This document shows, in pieces, positions 1-8,917 of a DNA stretch of 64,000 bases. A program made the translations under genes and the position numbers. Each line of letters begins with the position of its first letter. The stretch's first letter is position 1. Below the pieces are notes generated by a model. The model searched no databases. It was not told where the DNA came from and was given only the letters and a program-made list of their open reading frames with translations. The DNA comes from an uncultured Methanomassiliicoccus sp. (lineage in GTDB: Archaea; Thermoplasmatota; Thermoplasmata; Methanomassiliicoccales; Methanomassiliicoccaceae), in the NCBI GenBank assembly GCA_905203995.1, contig CAJKXZ010000003.1, positions 1 to 64,000 on the forward strand, given 5' to 3'.

Positions 1-1
1 T

Positions 2-3000
2 GCGTTAATCTTATTATTTTCTACTTCTGCGACCATCGTTTCAAACTTTGACGATAATCGCTTAGAAACTGATGATTTTTCTAATCATCAAAATATAACT
101 TTGGCGAATGACTCTAACCCTCTTACTTCATCTACTCGCCAAACCTCTTTAGATCTTACCGATTCACAACTTAATCTAGGTGAGGGTAACACTCAAGGAT
201 GGGTTTGGAACAATGAAACAAAGACACTAACTCTCTCGGGAGCAGTGATCATTGGAAACACTACCGAGAATGAAGATTGCTTCGGTATCAAATTACCAAC
301 AAATTCAACAATCTGTCTTGCAGAAGAAACTCAGAATTACGTAATCGCTGCGGATAATGCTAATTACAACAGCTACGGAATCCTCGCAGGAGATAATTTA
401 ACAATCAGCGGCAGCGGCTCATTAACAGTCATCGGCGGAACTGCATATGAGAGTTACGGAATTTACGCAGATTCTGGTCCCATAACCATCTCTGACAGCG
501 CACAACTTACTGCCATCGGTGGAACCGCTGAAAGTGGCAGTTTCGGAATTTATATGGGGATCACTAATATGATCATCTCTGGTGAAACAAGCACCACCGG
601 CGGCGTAACTAATGAATTGGAGAATGATGGAACTTCTCCAAGCAATTCTTCAGAAAACACTCCCGAACCAGCTGCCATATCTATCTCTGACAGCGCACAA
701 GTCACCGTCATCGGCGGAACAGCCACTGGTGATTATGCAGATAGTTGTGGAATTTCTGTATATTCTGGTTCCATATCTATCTCTGGTGGAACAATCACCG
801 CCATCGGCGGAACAACCACTGGTTATGATGCGTGTAGTTATGGAATTTATGCAGAAAATGACAAAATCACATTAGATGGTGAACTAATCATTGCAAAGTC
901 TTCCACCGCAACTACAAGTTTGGCGATATGTGGTATTGTTGATAGTACTGCAAAACAATTGTATCCAAATAGTACAGATCAGCCAGATTCTAAATTAGCA
1001 GTACATAGTAATAATGATGCGGAATATAGGATTATTACATCCTCTAACATTGGCGACTTCCTAACGAGTAATATTCTCACTCTCAATAATCACATACTTA
1101 TTGACTGTGATTCAGCTCTCGAAAATGTCGACAATGTCAAAATCACAACAGGTTCTAATAATGTAATCATCGGCAGCCTTTCTGTTAATGGAAGCTTGAG
1201 CATCGGTGAATTGACAGAATCAGAATCAACAGCTGGTAAATTGCTAGTTCTAGGACCTGAAAACTTATCTGGAGATAGTTACGGAATTTCTGCTGCCGAA
1301 GATCTCACAATCAACAGCGGAACAATCACTGCCATCGGCGGAACTGCTGAACATAAGAGTTACGGAATTTATTCATCCAACAACATAACTATCTCTGGGG
1401 GCACAATCTTTGCAAAATGCGGTACTATCATTCCTTCAGATGATCCTAGTGGCAATCCTGAAGCATATGGTCTACACGCATCGAGTACCGTCATAGTTGC
1501 ACCAGATGCAAACAATGGTCGAGGCATCGCTGTATCCATCGCAAAGACGTTAGAGAGCGGCTTAACTGATTTAACTGGTTCTCCGTTTGCTCCTGTTGAC
1601 GATCATACTGCAGGAACTGACATTACTAAAGATATCGAAAATAACAAAATATTCTACTCCAGCATTCTTTATAGTGTAACTTACGAATCAAGTGGTGCAG
1701 GTGGTGAAGTTCCACAAGATGACAAGAGCTATCTGCCTGGAGCAGAAGTCACTGTTTTATCAGGTTCTTCATTATCACGCAGCGGTTATACATTTAGTGG
1801 CTGGAGTGACGGTGCTGGCAACATTTACCAAGAAGGAGATAATTTTGAAATTTATCAAAATGTAACTCTCACGGCTGAATGGACTAAAAACAGTGGCGGC
1901 AGTGGTAGCGGTGGCGGCATACCAGTTACTCCTAGCAAACCTGACAATGAACAAGTCGTCATCAATCCTGACGGTTCAACAACAACCACCAAACCTAATG
2001 ACGACGGTACAACAACCGTCATCACGGAAAAAACCGAAGAAAAACAACATGACGACGGTACAAAAGAAGTAACCACTGAAAAGAAAGAAGAGTTAAAGGA
2101 TGAGAACGGCAACATTCAGTCTTCGATCGAAGAAAAAACAACTGAAACCGTTACACCTGAAGGAACTACCACTACTGAAAAAGAAACAGTCATTAAAGAT
2201 GGAGACGGCAACACCGTAGAAGAAAAAACAGAAATCTCTATCGAAGATGAAACAACCGGTGTAACCACTTCTGCTGAAGTAACAACAACATCAGAAGGAA
2301 CTGAAGTCACTTCTACCACTAAAATCGAAACAGACAACAAAGAAGTCTCGGCGGAAATGATTGAAGAATCATTAAAACAAACAGAAGAATTAAAAAAGAC
2401 TCTTGCAGAAAAAGAAGTAGAACTCAATCATCAAATTGAAGTTCAAGTTAACGGCAACGAAGCAGAACTTCCTGCTGATTCTTTATCAAAGTTAGCAGAG
2501 TCGAATACAGCGATCAAAGTAACAACAAATGCTGGAACGTTAGAACTCTCACCAGCAGCAGCTAAAAACTTAGCAGAACAAAGCAGCGAGAAAATTTCGT
2601 TAAGCATTAGCGAAGTCGATAAGGATCAATTAAACGAACGGCAGCAAGAAGTCGTCGGTGACGCACCAGTCTTCGATCTCAACGCCAAAGCCGGTGAGCA
2701 AAATATCCACGACTTAGGCGGCACGGTAACAATCACGGTACCTTACGAACTCAAAGCAGGCGAGGACCCCAACGACATCGCAGTCTTCTACGTCGACGAT
2801 AACGGCAACATCGTCAAGAAGAAATCAGTTTATGACCCTGAAACTAAAACAATATCATTTGAAACTGATCACTTCTCATACTACTTCATCGCCGCTGCTT
2901 CGACAGTACCAACCGATGAGGAACAGAACAACACCTTATACTACCTGGCAGCAGCTATCGTTCTCATCCTCGTCATCGCCGCCATCGCCTTCTGGTTAGT

Positions 3001-3016
3001 GAAGAAGAAGCAATAA
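2..3016 (+). CDS. Adhesin-like secreted surface protein (5' end outside window)
   Basis: About 1004 codons are visible and the frame is open to the left edge, so the true start lies upstream. The first visible codons encode a hydrophobic stretch (ALILLFSTSATIVS), which looks like the core of a signal peptide. Next come many copies of a motif of the type ISGGTITAIGGTA..SYGIY (about bases 400-1420), suggesting a right-handed beta-helix. An InlB/Listeria-Bacteroides type repeat (VTYESSGAGG to LTAEWT, about 1675-1890) follows, then a Gly/Ser linker and a long Thr/Glu/Lys-rich stalk. The C-terminus is one membrane helix followed by KKKQ (about 2935-3013), so the protein is probably anchored outside the cell by its C-terminus. 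Adhesin-like proteins of this layout are common in gut methanogens. The ligand is unknown. An internal TTG at 101 could be mistaken for the start. Confidence 0.8.
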   Translation, partial: ALILLFSTSATIVSNFDDNRLETDDFSNHQNITLANDSNPLTSSTRQTSLDLTDSQLNLGEGNTQGWVWNNETKTLTLSGAVIIGNTTENEDCFGIKLPTNSTICLAEETQNYVIAADNANYNSYGILAGDNLTISGSGSLTVIGGTAYESYGIYADSGPITISDSAQLTAIGGTAESGSFGIYMGITNMIISGETSTTGGVTNELENDGTSPSNSSENTPEPAAISISDSAQVTVIGGTATGDYADSCGISVYSGSISISGGTITAIGGTTTGYDACSYGIYAENDKITLDGELIIAKSSTATTSLAICGIVDSTAKQLYPNSTDQPDSKLAVHSNNDAEYRIITSSNIGDFLTSNILTLNNHILIDCDSALENVDNVKITTGSNNVIIGSLSVNGSLSIGELTESESTAGKLLVLGPENLSGDSYGISAAEDLTINSGTITAIGGTAEHKSYGIYSSNNITISGGTIFAKCGTIIPSDDPSGNPEAYGLHASSTVIVAPDANNGRGIAVSIAKTLESGLTDLTGSPFAPVDDHTAGTDITKDIENNKIFYSSILYSVTYESSGAGGEVPQDDKSYLPGAEVTVLSGSSLSRSGYTFSGWSDGAGNIYQEGDNFEIYQNVTLTAEWTKNSGGSGSGGGIPVTPSKPDNEQVVINPDGSTTTTKPNDDGTTTVITEKTEEKQHDDGTKEVTTEKKEELKDENGNIQSSIEEKTTETVTPEGTTTTEKETVIKDGDGNTVEEKTEISIEDETTGVTTSAEVTTTSEGTEVTSTTKIETDNKEVSAEMIEESLKQTEELKKTLAEKEVELNHQIEVQVNGNEAELPADSLSKLAESNTAIKVTTNAGTLELSPAAAKNLAEQSSEKISLSISEVDKDQLNERQQEVVGDAPVFDLNAKAGEQNIHDLGGTVTITVPYELKAGEDPNDIAVFYVDDNGNIVKKKSVYDPETKTISFETDHFSYYFIAAASTVPTDEEQNNTLYYLAAAIVLILVIAAIAFWLVKKKQ
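400..1420 (+). repeat. Degenerate in-frame beta-helix coding repeats
   Basis: Short DNA words recur in frame within the adhesin-like gene, for example variants of gccatcggcggaac and agttacggaatttatgcag. They encode units of roughly 25-30 residues with the pattern ISGGTxTxIGGTAxxxxSYGIYA. The copies have diverged, so this is an old internal repeat rather than a simple tandem array. Such repeats can change in copy number by recombination. Confidence 0.6.
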
Positions 3017-3026
3017 TCAGCAAAAT

Positions 3027-3054
3027 GAACTCTGTTCGCAGAGTTCTCTTTCCT
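3027..3054 (+). terminator. Stem-loop terminator of the adhesin-like gene
   Basis: GAACTCTG and CAGAGTTC form a perfect 8-bp stem closed by a TTCG tetraloop, 10 bases after the stop codon. A pyrimidine-rich, T-rich tract follows. It resembles an intrinsic terminator. Confidence 0.7.
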
Positions 3055-3195
3055 TTTTTATTCTCTTTTACTGTATGATATTCTTGCTGGCCAACAATCT
3101 TCACTGCAATAATTTTCACGACGCGAGTTAACGATGCAGCGAAATTCTCTGATGGAAACGAATTTATATGAATTCATAGATGGGGGAGTTACATT

Positions 3196-3309
3196 CCCGA
3201 CTTAGCTCAGTCTGGCTAGAGCGGCTGACTGTAGTGGGTTCCCGGCATGTCCGGTTCCTCAGCCGCTGATATCAGCAGGTCCCCGGTTCAAATCCGGGAG
3301 TCGGGACCA
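3196..3309 (+). tRNA. tRNA-Tyr (GTA) with an archaeal intron
   Basis: The acceptor arms are CCCGACT and AGTCGGG. The D-arm stem GCTC/GAGC, anticodon stem GCTGA/TCAGC, a five-base variable loop AGGTC, and the T-arm CCCGG-TTCAAAT-CCGGG all pair. After splicing, the anticodon loop is CTGTAGA with anticodon GTA. The discriminator is A and the CCA end is encoded (3307-3309). Without removing the 36-base intron the variable region would be far too long for an archaeal tRNA-Tyr. Confidence 0.93.
3235..3270 (+). other. tRNA-Tyr intron at the canonical 37/38 position
   Basis: Thirty-six bases separate G37 (3234) from A38 (3271). This is the usual site for archaeal introns cut by the splicing endonuclease at a bulge-helix-bulge. 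The intron carries a decoy TCAGC (3259-3263) matching the 3' anticodon strand, which gives an alternative pairing in the precursor. I did not confirm a strict bulge-helix-bulge, so the motif may be relaxed. Confidence 0.8.
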
Positions 3310-3352
3310 TTTTTACAATACTCTTATTTAGCTATCCATAATTACTGGTGCG

Positions 3353-4792
3353 ATGACAATCGGCGTACTCTTAGCTCTGATGGTTCTCCTTCTGGACTTA
3401 GTCCTCATTCTCGCTTTGATCTTCTTAGAGGGGAATAGAAAATCAGCGCTAATTTGGATTGCTGTATTGGCTTTCATTCCTTTAGCTGGTTTCATCCTTT
3501 ACTTGCTCTTTGGTCAGACCTTCTACACTCGAAAATGGTTTGAACTCAAGGGAATGCCCGACAGTGAGATCAAAGAGCTCAACGATAAAGTCATCACTCT
3601 TCTGGATGAAGGAAAGAAATATGTTGATGACCCCACCGAAAAGGAGTACCTAGATGTAGCGGCTGGAATGATGCGGGCCAACGCTAGTTTCTATATTGAT
3701 GACAATGATATCAAACTCTATACCGACGGCAATGACAAGTTTAGAGATCTTTTTGAAGATATTAGACAGGCCAAGAGTTTCATTCATCTGGAATATTATA
3801 TTGTGAGGGATGATCAGTTAGTCAACGAACTTATGGACTTGCTGCACACCAAGCTCGCCGAAGGTGTAGAAGTAAGGTTCATGATCGATGCCATCGGGAT
3901 GAACAGCGGCCCTAAACAGAGATTAAAGGAATTTGAAAAAGCAGGTGGTGAATTCACACTCTTCCACACCCTTCCGACAGTGCTTTTCAGCCCTCGTAAG
4001 AACAACAGAAATCATCGAAAGATTGCCGTGATTGATGGTAAAATCGGCTATGTTGGCGGTTATAATATCGGCGACGAGTACCTGGGTAAAGGACCATTTG
4101 GTTATTGGCGGGATACGGGAATCCGCGTCGTCGGTAATTCCGTGGCCACGATGAACCTGCGTTTCTTGATGGACTGGAAATACGCGACCGATAAGAACAT
4201 CGATGTCAACGAGAAATATTTCCCACCCTGCGGAACCTGCGGGTCAGACAAGATGCAGTTAGTTTCCGGCGGGCCGGATACGAAAAATAATCCGATCCAG
4301 AAGCAATATCTTAAAATGGTAATGCTGGCCAAAGAAACAATTTACATCCATACGCCCTACTTGGTTCCCGATCAGACCCTCAAGGACGCATTAGAGTCCG
4401 CCGCTCTCTCGGGAATCGATGTCAGAATCATCATCCCTGACAAAGTCGATCATGCTTTCGTTTACTGGAGCAGCTTATACAATGCTAATCTGATGATGAA
4501 AAACAATGTGAAAGTTTACCGCTATCACCGCGGCTTTGTTCATTCAAAAACGATTGTGGTCGATGGTAAGTATTGTTCAGTAGGTTCCGCGAACCTCGAT
4601 GAAAGAAGTCTGCGGCTGAATTTTGAAACGAATGCGATGATCTATTCGGAAAAGATTGGGGCGCAGATGAATGAAGCCTTCCTGGAGGATTTAAAATACT
4701 GCACACTTTACACGCAGGAAGAATATGATTCACGGACGCTGAGAGAAAAATTCAAAACCAGTATTTCTACCATGCTAGAGGGTCTCCAGTAA
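3353..4792 (+). CDS. cls: Cardiolipin synthase-like phospholipase D family protein
   Basis: The protein has 479 residues. Two N-terminal membrane helices (within residues 1-55) precede a paired phospholipase D fold. Both HKD motifs are intact: NHRKIAVIDG around residue 220 and VHSKTIVVDG around residue 400, each followed by a G/S-N element. Length and layout match ClsA-type cardiolipin synthases, which join two phospholipids at the membrane. In archaea, relatives make glycerol-bridged archaeal cardiolipins, so the substrate here is probably an archaeal ether lipid (inference). The ATG lies 43 bases after the tRNA-Tyr gene. A hairpin covering the stop codon ends the unit. Confidence 0.85.
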   Translation: MTIGVLLALMVLLLDLVLILALIFLEGNRKSALIWIAVLAFIPLAGFILYLLFGQTFYTRKWFELKGMPDSEIKELNDKVITLLDEGKKYVDDPTEKEYLDVAAGMMRANASFYIDDNDIKLYTDGNDKFRDLFEDIRQAKSFIHLEYYIVRDDQLVNELMDLLHTKLAEGVEVRFMIDAIGMNSGPKQRLKEFEKAGGEFTLFHTLPTVLFSPRKNNRNHRKIAVIDGKIGYVGGYNIGDEYLGKGPFGYWRDTGIRVVGNSVATMNLRFLMDWKYATDKNIDVNEKYFPPCGTCGSDKMQLVSGGPDTKNNPIQKQYLKMVMLAKETIYIHTPYLVPDQTLKDALESAALSGIDVRIIIPDKVDHAFVYWSSLYNANLMMKNNVKVYRYHRGFVHSKTIVVDGKYCSVGSANLDERSLRLNFETNAMIYSEKIGAQMNEAFLEDLKYCTLYTQEEYDSRTLREKFKTSISTMLEGLQ

Positions 4793-4807
4793 CCCTCTAA
4801 TTTTTTT
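4776..4807 (+). terminator. Terminator hairpin overlapping the cls stop codon
   Basis: TAGAGGGT (4776-4783) pairs perfectly with ACCCTCTA (4792-4799) around an eight-base loop. A run of seven T follows. The stem includes the last codons and stop of the PLD gene. Confidence 0.75.
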
Positions 4808-4863
4808 CATATAATCACTAATAACCCACAAGTGTATTCTTTACTACTCTGCCAAACATTAAT

Positions 4864-5736
4864 TTATTTCTTAAATGTATCAATATAATGTTTGACTCGT
4901 ACGATATTCTGTTTGTAGTGAATTTCCAATGACGAGGGAATATGTTGAAAATAGTAAGGCGACATTGAAGCACCCATCATTATTTTCATTTTAGTATCTT
5001 TTTCAGTTCCGATTACTAAATTTCTTCCTTTTTTAATATTATCTAAAAATTCATCAATACTGTCTGCTTTAGAGGCCGTAACTACATTTCCCAATTCGGA
5101 CAACATGTGCCCGTCTGTGCCGCCAGTGCAGCCGATTTGATATTTTCTTGCATATTCCAACGCTTCCACGTTAGCTTTGCGGGTCATACCGCTGCAGATA
5201 ACTTCGTAAGCGTCGATCCGTGAGGCCGTTTCTTCGGTCAAGTATGCGCGGTTGATGCACTTCTGCATTCCTTTATTGAACATGAAATAACCCATGGGAT
5301 GAGCGGCGGAGACGACACAGTGTTCATCTTCCAACGAATCTAAAATCTCCAGCGTATTGAATCTAATGGCTAGACAAGGATTCCTTTGGATTTTGTCCTT
5401 GATATTTTTCTCCCAGTAGGTAAACAGGTCCTGAGCATCATAAAAATAGACGAGAATATGCGGACCATCCCATGCACTGATTTCGATGCCGGGAATGACA
5501 AACGTTTCACACTCATTGTGGTAGGCTTCTTTAACACCGCCGATCAGATTGTGATCAGTGATGGCAATACCGACTTTTCTTTCTCCTGCTAGTTGCAGCG
5601 CTTTTTTAACATCAGTCAGCGAATCAGAATAACGGGTATGAAAATGCATATCTGCCGACATCATTCCTTCTTCAGCCAGTGAACTCCAGTCTGGAGCTTC
5701 AAATTTAACTTCTGGTATGTCTACCGTTTGCTGCAA
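4864..5736 (-). CDS. PHP-domain metal-dependent phosphoesterase
   Basis: The protein has 290 residues. The PHP superfamily signature is clear: DMHFHTRYSDS near residue 29, ITDHN near residue 60, a PGIEIS element near residue 82, SAAHP near residue 143, and GGTDGH near residue 207. These His/Asp/Glu residues bind a metal cluster that hydrolyses phosphoesters. The substrate cannot be read from sequence. Relatives act on nucleotides or histidinol phosphate. The start is a TTG at 5736 with GAGG seven bases upstream; ATG codons at residues 25 and 26 are alternatives. It is transcribed alone, toward cls, and the divergent neighbour is a membrane protein. Confidence 0.8.
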   Translation of the reverse strand: MQQTVDIPEVKFEAPDWSSLAEEGMMSADMHFHTRYSDSLTDVKKALQLAGERKVGIAITDHNLIGGVKEAYHNECETFVIPGIEISAWDGPHILVYFYDAQDLFTYWEKNIKDKIQRNPCLAIRFNTLEILDSLEDEHCVVSAAHPMGYFMFNKGMQKCINRAYLTEETASRIDAYEVICSGMTRKANVEALEYARKYQIGCTGGTDGHMLSELGNVVTASKADSIDEFLDNIKKGRNLVIGTEKDTKMKIMMGASMSPYYFQHIPSSLEIHYKQNIVRVKHYIDTFKK

Positions 5737-5885
5737 AGTATCGCCTCAAGGGCAGGAGTAGATTGCTCAATCAATTATCTCTAGCTATTAACGCTTTTCT
5801 TCAGTTTTTTTCAAGCATATTTAGATTAGAAGGAGTTAACAACGTTCTTTTGAACATTCTCACGAAGCTCTCCTGAAAGGCCTAA

Positions 5886-5893
5886 CCTTATAA
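5886..5893 (+). promoter_or_regulatory. TATA box for the 5917 gene, leaderless
   Basis: The sequence CTTATAAC is centred about 27 bases before the ATG at 5917. With archaeal TATA-to-start spacing, transcription would begin at or next to the start codon. No ribosome-binding site is visible in between. Confidence 0.6.
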
Positions 5894-5916
5894 CCGACTC
5901 CCTCCATATTGGGCGT

Positions 5917-6501
5917 ATGGATATGACCGACATCTCAAATGTGGTTCAAGACTATCTTTTGGAGATTGTGCTGATCATTGGTGGCCTTTTGGCCGTTTTG
6001 ATTGCCATCCAATATGTAAGAAAGAAGGACTCTTTCTCTTACAAAGGTCTGACCGCTCTGGGATTTATTTTTGGTATCTTAATGGTAATCGTTGCCTTGG
6101 TCAACTACCAAGATTGGATTCTGAGTACGGCGTTGATCGTAGCTATCGCCGGTTTTGCCTTAATGATCAGACCGCTGCGGGACGTCCACATTTCCCCGCT
6201 TCTGGCTCTCTTAGTTATGGCTATTGTTTATATCGCTTTAGGAAGTGTAACAACCATCGGCAGCGTTGACGTTTCCTTCCTTGCTGAAGGCTGGCCGCGG
6301 ATCATCATCGCCTTTATTCTTGGTGCTATCACTTACATGCTGTTCAACTTCGCTGAATCGATCATCAAACTCTTTGGCAAAATCCTCAACTGGTGGCCAT
6401 TGCTGTTCATCCTTGGTCTGATTTGTATTGCTGAAGGTGTAAGCATCTATCTGGGCTATGGTTCCGTTTATGATCTTATTCTGCCTTATCTGCAAAACTA
6501 A
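5917..6501 (+). CDS. Conserved multi-pass membrane protein of unknown function
   Basis: The protein has 194 residues with five or six predicted membrane helices (for example LLEIVLIIGGLLAVLIA near residue 15 and LLFILGLICIAEGVSIYLG near the C-terminus). There are short charged loops and no recognisable catalytic motif. I do not recognise the family. It is a single-gene unit with its own TATA box and a strong downstream hairpin. Possible roles include transport or membrane stress, but nothing in the sequence decides this. Confidence 0.7.
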   Translation: MDMTDISNVVQDYLLEIVLIIGGLLAVLIAIQYVRKKDSFSYKGLTALGFIFGILMVIVALVNYQDWILSTALIVAIAGFALMIRPLRDVHISPLLALLVMAIVYIALGSVTTIGSVDVSFLAEGWPRIIIAFILGAITYMLFNFAESIIKLFGKILNWWPLLFILGLICIAEGVSIYLGYGSVYDLILPYLQN

Positions 6502-6513
6502 TCTCCTTAAGCA

Positions 6514-6551
6514 GACGGTCTAAAGGTAACCTTTAGCGCCGTCCTATTTTT
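6514..6551 (+). terminator. Terminator hairpin
   Basis: An outer stem GACGG/CCGTC and an inner stem CTAAAGG/CCTTTAG enclose a TAA loop and are followed by CTATTTTTTATTT. It lies 13 bases after the stop codon of the membrane protein and faces the marR gene end, so it may serve both strands. Confidence 0.75.
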
Positions 6552-6594
6552 TATTTAAAAAGAATTAACGCAGACGAAGTGAATCGCCAGCTGT

Positions 6595-7038
6595 TTACTT
6601 ATTAAGTGATTCTTTCGTTTTCTTCATGATTTTAATCAAGACCTCCAGCTCTTCTTCCGTGAGGCTGGAAAAAAGATCATTGATGGATGACTCGAATTCT
6701 TTTCTTGATTTTTTAACAATTTCTTTTCCCTTGGCGGTTAAAAAGACCTTGTATTTCCGGCTGTTTGGTTCTTTCCGGTCGTCAGCAACGATTCCCTTCT
6801 CTCGCAGTTCTAAAATTACACGGGTAGTGTTTGCTTTGTCAGTGCCAGTCTGTTCAGTAAGTTCGCGCATCGTAGCACTTCCTTTTTGAATAAGAATGAC
6901 TAGATACGGCAGATGGCAGGCTTTCAGTCCATAGTGTCCCAGCACGTCTGAAGATCGGCAGGCAATGTCTTTGGATATCGCGTGCACGTAGGACGGCAGG
7001 AACATTCTCCAGTCAATCGCGTCATCTTCTTCAGACAT
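6595..7038 (-). CDS. MarR-family transcriptional regulator
   Basis: The 147-residue protein has the MarR winged-helix layout. A dimerisation helix (about 10-40) is followed by the recognition helix region ATMRELTEQTGTDKANTTRVILELREKG (about 54-82; key residues T-D-K-A-N) and a basic wing (DRKEPNSRKYKVFLT). A C-terminal helical pair completes the dimer. The gene lies 80 bases downstream of an MFS efflux gene on the same strand. Two perfect dyad operators upstream of that gene are the obvious targets. It is probably a repressor released by a small toxic ligand, controlling both genes. Confidence 0.85.
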   Translation of the reverse strand: MSEEDDAIDWRMFLPSYVHAISKDIACRSSDVLGHYGLKACHLPYLVILIQKGSATMRELTEQTGTDKANTTRVILELREKGIVADDRKEPNSRKYKVFLTAKGKEIVKKSRKEFESSINDLFSSLTEEELEVLIKIMKKTKESLNK

Positions 7039-7118
7039 TTTATCACCCCTAATGAAAAATTTTAAGAGAGGTCAGGATTGACGATCCTCACCTCTTATGG
7101 TATGTCGATTTTAATTTA

Positions 7119-8684
7119 TCAACTCTCTTCCTCTTGGTGCTTTTTCTTTTTTGAACCATCCTTTTCAACATGGGGGATCGGCTCGGCTTTCAAAAATATC
7201 GCTACCGCTGCTACCAGAATGATGATGATGGCCGCGATAAGAAAAGTCAGGGCAATGGATGAGCCATATTCGCTGATAATTTTTTCTACAGAAGCTGGTC
7301 CAAACTGAATGGTGATTTCACCCAGGTGGTTAAGAATGGAAGTATTCATGGGATAGCCTGCTTCCGCGAGGCCGGGAATGCCATTCAATTTCTGGATGAA
7401 GGCGGTAGTGATAATGGTTGAAAATAAACCAGTAGCCATTGTACCGCCGATGTTTCGGAAGAGATTGATGGTGGAGGTACTCATACCCATTTCTTTCTCG
7501 GAAGAGTTGTTCTGCACGAGAATCATAATCACTGACATCACACAGCCGAAGCCAAATCCGCAGATGAAGAGTGAAAGCAGCAGAAACCACAATTCACTGC
7601 CGTTGTGCAGATAACTCATCATCACCAGGCCGATACAGGAAAAGACGGGACCGCCGATCAGCCAGGGCCGGTAACCGGTACGGTTTAAGAGAGCACCGCT
7701 GGAGATGGAAGTAATCATCATTCCTGCGACTAAGGCTAAAGTGACGTAACCAGATTCAGTTGGCGTATAGCCCATGATCATCTGCAGGAAGACGGTGATA
7801 AACGTCAGGACACCCATCATCGTCATGCCGAAAATGAAAATCATCACGCTGCTGCTGACCATGACTTTATTTTTGAAGATATGAGGGTTCATCACAGGAT
7901 CTTTTACTTTGTGCTCAATTTTTATGAAGATTAAGAGCAGCACCACTGCGATAATTACCATCACGGCAGTTTCGATACTGAGCCAGGGAAAATCGTTGCC
8001 GGCCCAGGTGAAGAGTAAAAGAATATCTGCAATAAACAAACTCAGGATGCCAATTCCTGTATAATCAATGTAAGGCTTTTCCGGAACATTGATTGAGGGG
8101 AATTTAGCCGCGGTGAGGGCGATCATTACCAGACCGATGGGGACATTAATGAAGAAGCACCAGTGCCAGCCGATACTGTCTGTTATCAGGCCGCCGAGCA
8201 GCGGACCGATTGCTGAACCTACGGCGAAAATGGCGCCCAGCATTCCTTGGACCTTTCCTCTTTTTTCGGGCGGATATAAATCAGCTACCGTGGCTGTAGC
8301 TACTGGAATCAATATGCCGCCGCCTAAACCTTGTAACGCCCGGAACGCAATCAATTCCACCATGTTGGTTGAAAGTCCGGCTAATACCGAACCAATCAGG
8401 AAGAGGGCGATACCGGCTAGCAGCAGCGGCTTTCGGCCATAGATATCGGATAATTTTCCTGAAATCGGAATTAGAATTGTCTCACAAAGTAAATAGGCAG
8501 TTATTGCCCAGGAGTAGATATCCATCCCATTGAGCTCTTGTGCAATGGTCTTCAAGGCTGTCGAAACGATAGTGCCGTCCAAACAGGCGACAATCATCCC
8601 TAAGGCCAAGCCGACCATGATCATATTACGTGTCTTGGGATCGACATTAGTACTGTTAACTGATGTTCTCATTTCTTCAGTCAT
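7119..8684 (-). CDS. MFS multidrug efflux transporter, DHA2 (14-helix) type
   Basis: At 521 residues it has the size and spacing of the 14-helix drug:H+ antiporters (EmrB/QacA type). Visible signatures include LDGTIVSTAL in helix 1, a motif-A loop SGKLSDIYGRKPLL near residue 77, RALQGLGGGILIPVA near residue 115, and a motif-C-like GSAIGPLLGG near residue 157. The C-terminus is a charged, Lys/Glu-rich tail. It should expel hydrophobic compounds across the cytoplasmic membrane. It forms a unit with the downstream marR gene, and the promoter is flanked by two dyads, so expression is probably induced by a substrate of the pump. Confidence 0.87.
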   Translation of the reverse strand: MTEEMRTSVNSTNVDPKTRNMIMVGLALGMIVACLDGTIVSTALKTIAQELNGMDIYSWAITAYLLCETILIPISGKLSDIYGRKPLLLAGIALFLIGSVLAGLSTNMVELIAFRALQGLGGGILIPVATATVADLYPPEKRGKVQGMLGAIFAVGSAIGPLLGGLITDSIGWHWCFFINVPIGLVMIALTAAKFPSINVPEKPYIDYTGIGILSLFIADILLLFTWAGNDFPWLSIETAVMVIIAVVLLLIFIKIEHKVKDPVMNPHIFKNKVMVSSSVMIFIFGMTMMGVLTFITVFLQMIMGYTPTESGYVTLALVAGMMITSISSGALLNRTGYRPWLIGGPVFSCIGLVMMSYLHNGSELWFLLLSLFICGFGFGCVMSVIMILVQNNSSEKEMGMSTSTINLFRNIGGTMATGLFSTIITTAFIQKLNGIPGLAEAGYPMNTSILNHLGEITIQFGPASVEKIISEYGSSIALTFLIAAIIIILVAAVAIFLKAEPIPHVEKDGSKKKKHQEEES

Positions 8685-8701
8685 ACAACATCCCCAAAAT
8701 A

Positions 8702-8752
8702 TGTTGATGACTCAACAAGCCTTAATATTTAAATTTGTTGACGCCTCAACAA
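8702..8752 (-). promoter_or_regulatory. Promoter with two perfect dyad operators for the MFS-marR unit
   Basis: Operator 1 (8702-8717) is TGTTGA-N4-TCAACA. Operator 2 (8735-8752) is TTGTTGA-N4-TCAACAA. Their centres are 34 bases apart. An AT-rich TATA element for the minus strand (about 8723-8733, TTTAAATATT) lies between them, and the MFS ATG is at 8684. One site would cover the transcription start and the other the TFB-recognition side of the TATA box. The arrangement is what a MarR-type repressor needs to block preinitiation-complex assembly. Confidence 0.8.
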
Positions 8753-8917
8753 AACGAATGATTGAGTATATTCATCTCTGAAATTCAGGTGTGCTTATAA
8801 TCTCCAAACTGTTTTTTTAAAGAATCTTAGGTTCATGATAAAAATCCTTACTTATTTTACACTCATTTTATGTATTCAGTATATGATCATACTTCATACG
8901 ATGTATGGGTGATAATT

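Noticed and set aside
3261..3309. Reading the tRNA as unspliced with a long variable arm
   Set aside because: Archaeal tRNA-Tyr has a short variable loop; removing 36 bases at 37/38 restores all stems and a seven-base anticodon loop.
8089..8442. A 117-codon frame opposite the MFS gene
   Set aside because: Antisense of membrane-helix codons; no independent support.
8870..8917. ATG at 8870 as the start of the zinc/TIR-like gene
   Set aside because: No ribosome site precedes it, while GGTGAT lies five bases before the ATG at 8918; the extra 16 residues lie in the promoter-like region.
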